Made by a program: the position numbers and the translations under genes. The notes below the pieces were generated by a model. That model was given only the letters and a program-made list of their open reading frames with translations, searched no databases and had not been told where the DNA came from. Below, piece after piece: positions 60,139 to 64,000 of a DNA stretch of 64,000 nt; position 1 is the first letter of the stretch; every line of letters begins with the position of its first letter. This DNA is from Streptomyces sp. S.PB5 (GTDB taxonomy: Bacteria; Actinomycetota; Actinomycetes; Streptomycetales; Streptomycetaceae): NCBI RefSeq assembly GCF_030403745.1, contig NZ_JAQMWP010000001.1, forward strand, positions 930,001-994,000, read 5' to 3'.

Positions 60139-61047
60139 TTGAACGGCAAGAACTTCCCGATGCCCGCACGCCGTCTCGCGACCGTCGCGGCGGCCACGGC
60201 CCTGGCCGCCGGTCCCGCGGTCCTGGCCGGTGCCGGCTCCGCGCACGCGACCGGTGACGAAGGGCGCGCGAGCGCTGTCGTCCTGCGCACCGGGCTCGAC
60301 GTCTCCCTGCTCAACAAGACCGTGAACGTCCCGCTCGCGGTCTCCCTGAACGAGGTGCAGGCGCCGCAGAGCGCCGAGAAGACCGCGCTGACGGCCCAGT
60401 TGAACGGCGTCGACGGAGGACAGCCCTTCAGCGTGCTGGACGCCGAGGTCGCGCAGGCCAAGGCGGACGTCACCGACGCCAGGGCCGAGGCCTCCACCAC
60501 CCTCGCCCACGCCAAGCTCCATGTTCCCGGCCTGCCCCTGCTCTCCCTCATCGAGCTCGGCACGGTCACCTCCAAGGCGACCTGCGAGGCCGGGAAGACG
60601 CCGACCGCGACCTCCAACCTGCTGGGCTCGGTCACCGTCCTCGGCAAGAAGGTCACGCTCACCGCCGGTGGCCCGACCGAGGTCAAGGTGCCGGGTGTCG
60701 GAGAGGTCCGTCTCGACCTCTCCAAGACCGAGACCACGACCGACACGGCCGCCGCCACCGCCCTCGAACTCACCGTCTCCGTCAACCCGTTGAAGCTCAA
60801 CGTGGCCGAGGTCGAGGGCACCCTGACCCTCGCCAAGGCCACCTGCGAGGCCCCGGCGGCCGCGGCCACCGAGCCGTCGGAGTCCACCGTCCCGGCCGGG
60901 GACGTAGAGCCCCAGGGCGCCCCCGCCGAGGCCGGGTTGGCCGAGACCGGCGGCAGCTCGATGACCCCGTACATCGCCGGCGGCGCGATCGCGCTGCTCG
61001 TCGCAGGCGGGGGAGCGGTCGCCCTCGCCCGTCGCGCCAGGGGCTGA
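60139..61047 (+). CDS. Secreted surface protein with LAxTG sortase signal
   Basis: The 302-residue protein has a signal peptide (RLATVAAATALAAGPAVLAG, cleavage near AHA), an alanine/threonine/valine-rich beta-type body with one cysteine pair (KATCEAG and KATCEAP), and a C-terminal sorting signal: LAETGGSS, hydrophobic segment IAGGAIALLVAGGGAVAL and RRARG tail. LAxTG is the motif of class E sortases in Streptomyces, so it should be attached to the wall. TTG 60139 follows GAGGGG by 8 bases; ATG 60160 has no such site. Function of the body is unknown. Confidence 0.83.
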   Translation: MNGKNFPMPARRLATVAAATALAAGPAVLAGAGSAHATGDEGRASAVVLRTGLDVSLLNKTVNVPLAVSLNEVQAPQSAEKTALTAQLNGVDGGQPFSVLDAEVAQAKADVTDARAEASTTLAHAKLHVPGLPLLSLIELGTVTSKATCEAGKTPTATSNLLGSVTVLGKKVTLTAGGPTEVKVPGVGEVRLDLSKTETTTDTAAATALELTVSVNPLKLNVAEVEGTLTLAKATCEAPAAAATEPSESTVPAGDVEPQGAPAEAGLAETGGSSMTPYIAGGAIALLVAGGGAVALARRARG

Positions 61048-61112
61048 CCCCCGAGGTCGTCAAGGTCAACAGCCTTGCTCTGCCAGGGCTGTTGACCGAC
61101 CTCGTGAGCGGG

Positions 61113-62204
61113 TCAGCGGTCCGCCAGGACCAGTGCCTGATCCAGCGCCTGGAGGAACGCGTTGACCGTCGCCCGGTCCCGCACCGCCAGCCGCAGCCAC
61201 TCCTCGTCGAGGCCCGGGAAGGTGTCCCCGCGCCGCACCGCGAAACCGAGATCGCGCAGGTGCCGGCGTACCGCGGCCGCGTTCGGCAGCCGTACGAGGA
61301 CGAAGGGGCCCTCCGCCGGTTCGGCGACCGTCAGTCCGTCCGGGGCGAACTCCCGCAGCCCGGCGACCAGATGGGCCCGGTCGGCGGCGATGCGGTGCGC
61401 CGCGTGGGCCGCCTCGGCCAGGGCCTGCGGCTCCACGCAGGCCCTGGCCGCGGCGAGGGCGGGGGTCGACACCGGCCACAGGGGCTGGGCCCGCTCCAGG
61501 TCCGTGATCGTCTCGGGGGCCGCGAGGACATAGCCGATGCGCAGACCCGCCAGACCCCAGGTCTTGGTCAGACTGCGCAGCACGATCAGGCCGGGGAGGT
61601 CGGTACGGCCGGCCAGGGCCTCCCGCTCGCCCGGCACCGCGTCCATGAACGCCTCGTCCACCACCAGCGTCCGCCCGGGACGGGCGAGCCGGGCGATGTC
61701 CGCGGCGGGATGCAGGACCGACGTCGGGTTCGTCGGGTTGCCGATCACCACCAGGTCCGCGTCCTCGGGGACGGCCGCCGGGTCGAGACGGAAGCCGTCC
61801 TCCTTGCGCAGCAGCAGCCGGCCGACCGAATGGCCCGCGTCCCGCAGCGCCGCCTCCGGCTCCGTGAACTGCGGGTGCACCACCAGCGGCCGACGCACCT
61901 CCAGGGCGCGTGCGAGCAGCACGAACGCCTCGGCGGCACCCGCGGTGAGCAGCACACGCTCCACCGGGAGACCGTGCCGGGCAGCCACCGCGGCCCGCGC
62001 CTCCCGGCCGTCCGGGTACGCGGCCAGCCCGCCCAGCGACTCGGCGATCCGCTCCCGCAACCACGCCGGGGGCGTGTCCGCGCGCACGTTCACCGCGAGG
62101 TCCGTGAGCCGGGCACCGTCGTCCCGGACCTCGGCGTCACCGTGGTGACGGAGGTCGTGAGCCGTCCCTCTGTGCCCCTCAGTGCGCATGCGAGTGCGCG
62201 CCAT
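61113..62204 (-). CDS. CobC-like PLP-dependent aminotransferase of the cobalamin operon
   Basis: The protein (358-363 residues depending on start) is a fold-type I aminotransferase like the Rv2231c/CobC group: LAVNVRADTPPAWLRERI, GAAEAFVLLARAL, VIGNPTNPTSVLHP, LVVDEAFMD and the PLP lysine in RSLTKTWGLAGLRIGY. CobC-type L-threonine-phosphate decarboxylases make aminopropanol phosphate for cobalamin. It overlaps the end of cbiX (starts ATG 62204 or ATG 62189 within it), the tightest evidence that it belongs to the cobalamin operon. It is the last gene of the operon. Confidence 0.85.
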   Translation of the reverse strand: MARTRMRTEGHRGTAHDLRHHGDAEVRDDGARLTDLAVNVRADTPPAWLRERIAESLGGLAAYPDGREARAAVAARHGLPVERVLLTAGAAEAFVLLARALEVRRPLVVHPQFTEPEAALRDAGHSVGRLLLRKEDGFRLDPAAVPEDADLVVIGNPTNPTSVLHPAADIARLARPGRTLVVDEAFMDAVPGEREALAGRTDLPGLIVLRSLTKTWGLAGLRIGYVLAAPETITDLERAQPLWPVSTPALAAARACVEPQALAEAAHAAHRIAADRAHLVAGLREFAPDGLTVAEPAEGPFVLVRLPNAAAVRRHLRDLGFAVRRGDTFPGLDEEWLRLAVRDRATVNAFLQALDQALVLADR

Positions 62205-63105
62205 GGTGATGGTGGCCGTGGTGATGGTGGCCGTCGTCGTCGGGGTGGAAGTGCGGCTGCTGGGGCATGCCGACCTTGTCCTCGAAGCCGGGGAGCGCGA
62301 TGCGGTACACGCAGGAGTCGCAGTTCATCCGCAGATCGCCCTTGAGAGCCTCCTCGTACCGCTCCATCACCAGGTCGAGCAGTTCCGGCTCCGGGCCGAT
62401 GACATCGGCCGAGTGCACCTCGGTCTCGGGGTGCGCGGCCGCCCAGCCCTCGGTCTGCTGCCGGACCCGGTCCGGGAGGATGCCGGTGAAGAGGAAGTAG
62501 GGGAGCACGACGATCCGCCGGGCGCCCAGCTTCACGCACCGGTCGAGCCCGCTGGGCACGTCCGGCGCGGCCAGCGACACGAACGCCGTCTCCACGCCCG
62601 CGTACCCGCGCCCCTCCCACAGCAGCCGGGCCGCCTTGTGCACCTCGGCGTTGGCGTCGGGGTCGGTCGAACCGCGCCCGACGAGCAGCACCGTCACGTC
62701 CGAGCGGTCGCCGGGCGTGCGCGCCGAGCCGCCGAGCGCCTCGTCCAGGCGCCGCTCCAGCACGTTCAGCAGCGACGGGTGCGGGCCCAGCGGCCGGCCG
62801 TAGGTGTACGAGATCCCGGGGTGCCGTTCCTTCTCACGGGCCAGCGCCGCCGGGATGTCGCCCTTGGCGTGTCCGGCGGACACCAGCATCAGCGGAACCG
62901 CGGCGAAGCGTCGTACGCCCTTCTCCACCAGCTCGGTGACGGCCTCGCCCAGCGGCGGCGGGGACAGTTCGATGAAGCCGCCCGCGACGGTCAGGTCGGG
63001 GTGGCGGCGGTCGAGCTCCCGGACGAAGTCGCGGAACGCGTCGGCGCCGCCGTCGTCCCGGGTGCCATGACCGGCGATGAGCAGTGCGGGCCGATGGGTG
63101 GTCAC
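62179..63105 (-). CDS. cbiX: Sirohydrochlorin cobaltochelatase/ferrochelatase (CbiX type) with histidine-rich tail
   Basis: The 308-residue protein has two CbiX-like half domains. The first has LLIAGHGTRDDGGADAF (metal His) and PLMLVSAGHAKGDIP (second His); the second has LLVGRGSTDPDANAEV, where the His is replaced by Arg. MNCDSCVYRIALPGF holds a CxxC. The last 25 residues are nearly half histidine (HFHPDDDGHHHHGHHHHGAH), a likely cobalt or nickel store. GTG 63105 follows GAGGAG and overlaps cobH (GTGA). The enzyme inserts cobalt (or iron) into sirohydrochlorin. Confidence 0.9.
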   Translation of the reverse strand: MTTHRPALLIAGHGTRDDGGADAFRDFVRELDRRHPDLTVAGGFIELSPPPLGEAVTELVEKGVRRFAAVPLMLVSAGHAKGDIPAALAREKERHPGISYTYGRPLGPHPSLLNVLERRLDEALGGSARTPGDRSDVTVLLVGRGSTDPDANAEVHKAARLLWEGRGYAGVETAFVSLAAPDVPSGLDRCVKLGARRIVVLPYFLFTGILPDRVRQQTEGWAAAHPETEVHSADVIGPEPELLDLVMERYEEALKGDLRMNCDSCVYRIALPGFEDKVGMPQQPHFHPDDDGHHHHGHHHHGAHSHAH

Positions 63106-63692
63106 GATTTCTCCTCGGAGTACGAAGTGGGGTGGTACAGCAGGGCGTTGAGCGCGGCGGAGGCGACCGCCGATCCGCCCTTCTCGGACACGTTGCTCAC
63201 AGCGGGCAGCCCGCTCTCGCGCAACGCGGCCTTGGACTCGACCGCACCGACGAAGCCGACGGGCAGTCCGATGACGAGCGCCGGGGCGGCGTCCAGGGTC
63301 AGCAACTCCTCCAGCGCGGTGGGGGCGTTGCCGATGACCCACAGGGCGCCGGGTCCGACCTGCTCGTAGGCGAGCCGGATGGCGTGCGCGGAACGGGTCA
63401 GCCCGTCACCGGCCACCGCGTCCTTCAGCCGGCAGACGGTCTCGCGCCGGGTGATCCCGGCCGCGACCATCTCCACGTCCACGACGACGGGCGCCCCGCC
63501 GTGCAGAGCGGCATGGGCCTTCTCCAACTGCCCCTCGTCCATGACGAGATCGTCCGCGTACTCCAGATCGGCGGCGGAGTGGATCACCCGCTCCACCACC
63601 GCCCGGGTCAGCGGCGGGAAGTGCGAGGTGTCCAGGCGGGCGCGCAGCCGCCGGTAGGACTCCACCTCGATCGGATGGACCTCACGGATCAC
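63102..63692 (-). CDS. cobH: Precorrin-8X methylmutase
   Basis: The 196-residue enzyme moves the C-11 methyl group to C-12, giving hydrogenobyrinate. It has IEVESYRRLRARLDTSHFPPL, ERVIHSAADLEYADDL with the catalytic-site histidine, VVVDVEMVAAGI, and VIGLPVGFVGAVESKAAL. GTG 63692 overlaps the stop of the upstream methyltransferase gene (GTGA), and its own stop overlaps cbiX. Length fits CobH/CbiC. Confidence 0.95.
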   Translation of the reverse strand: MIREVHPIEVESYRRLRARLDTSHFPPLTRAVVERVIHSAADLEYADDLVMDEGQLEKAHAALHGGAPVVVDVEMVAAGITRRETVCRLKDAVAGDGLTRSAHAIRLAYEQVGPGALWVIGNAPTALEELLTLDAAPALVIGLPVGFVGAVESKAALRESGLPAVSNVSEKGGSAVASAALNALLYHPTSYSEEKS

Positions 63693-64000
63693 CTGGCGCC
63701 CTCCTCTGCCGTCTGCCAGCGGTAGCCGCGCGGTGTCACCATGCGCCCCGCGATGTCACGGGTCGCCGTGTTGCCCACGGTCACCACCGTCATCATGTCG
63801 ACCGTCGCCGGGTCCAGGGAGCCCAGTGTCGTGAGACGACTGGACTCGTCCGCCCGCGACGCGTTCCGTACGACCCCGACCGGCGTCGTCGGCTCCCGGT
63901 GCCCGGCGAGGATCGCGAGCGCCTTCGGCAGCTGCCAGTCCCGGCCGCGCGAACGCGGGTTGTAGAAGGTGACCACGATGTCCGCCTCGGCGGCGGCGCG
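63689..64000 (-). CDS. cobJ: Precorrin-3B C17-methyltransferase, C-terminal part (cut by window edge)
   Basis: About 103 codons of the C-terminus are present; the gene continues past base 64000. ADIVVTFYNPRSRGRDWQLP, ILAGHREPTTPVGVVRNASR and VDMMTVVTVGNTATRDIAG are typical of the last third of CobJ/CbiH, which methylates C-17 with ring contraction. It overlaps cobH (GTGA). In many actinomycetes CobJ is fused to CobI; whether this one is fused cannot be seen here. Confidence 0.88.
   Translation of the reverse strand, partial: RAAAEADIVVTFYNPRSRGRDWQLPKALAILAGHREPTTPVGVVRNASRADESSRLTTLGSLDPATVDMMTVVTVGNTATRDIAGRMVTPRGYRWQTAEEGAR

Overview
The window comes from a high-GC actinomycete, almost certainly a Streptomyces. 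Codons end in G or C, GTG starts and ATGA/GTGA gene overlaps are common, mycothiol-type DinB proteins and Tat or lipoprotein signals occur, two sugar ABC transporters lack their own ATPase, and there is a complete ectABCD cluster.

Layout. 0.1-5.4 kb: a PhoX-type phosphatase behind a PHO-box-like repeat; a 0.4-kb non-coding block that folds into two Y RNAs with circularly permuted tRNA-like domains plus a third, minimal Ro-loop hairpin; the Ro60/Rsr TROVE protein; and a gntR-acdS pair. 5.5-13 kb: a two-gene TIR/NB-ARC/TPR operon (minus strand), a double-TerD protein, a small conserved-looking protein and a soluble periplasmic-binding-fold protein. 13-18.1 kb: a polyol-type operon read leftwards (DeoR regulator, solute-binding lipoprotein, two permeases, zinc dehydrogenase). 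18.5-21.7 kb: an oxidase remnant, then uronate dehydrogenase divergent from 5-dehydro-4-deoxyglucarate dehydratase and an unknown protein. 21.9-24.7 kb: MFS exporter, TIGR03086 protein and MBL hydrolase.

24.7-36.8 kb is a plant-cell-wall sugar-acid locus: GntR regulator with an operator array, DHDPS/KdgD-like aldolase, IlvD/Edd sugar-acid dehydratase, two CUT1 permeases, a GFO/IDH/MocA oxidoreductase, a DUF6807 protein, a decayed GH43, a solute-binding lipoprotein, a remnant joining a pectinesterase tail to a pectate-lyase tail, a secreted HAD acid phosphatase and an intact PL9-type pectate lyase. An IclR regulator divergent from alpha-ketoglutarate-semialdehyde dehydrogenase (42.6-45.0 kb) supplies the last step shared by these oxidative pathways. 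I infer one dispersed network: pectin to uronate to aldarate to 2-oxoglutarate semialdehyde to 2-oxoglutarate.

37-49.9 kb: two sigma-factor modules, each with a candidate regulator, around a purine permease, a penicillin-binding protein, acetyltransferases, a FrnE-type DsbA protein and a class-V aminotransferase. 49.9-53.1 kb: ectABCD, read leftwards. 53.4-61 kb: a DinB protein coupled to an unknown protein, an alanine-glyoxylate-type aminotransferase, a polar amino-acid ABC transporter with amidohydrolase, a possible 21-codon leader ORF and a LAxTG surface protein. 61.1-64 kb: the end of a cobalamin operon (cobJ cut by the window edge, cobH, cbiX, CobC-like aminotransferase).

The most unusual parts are the Y RNA array, where three different outer helices enclose the same internal loop, and the TIR/NB-ARC operon, which resembles FxsC/FxsT proteins but has no visible peptide or radical-SAM partner.
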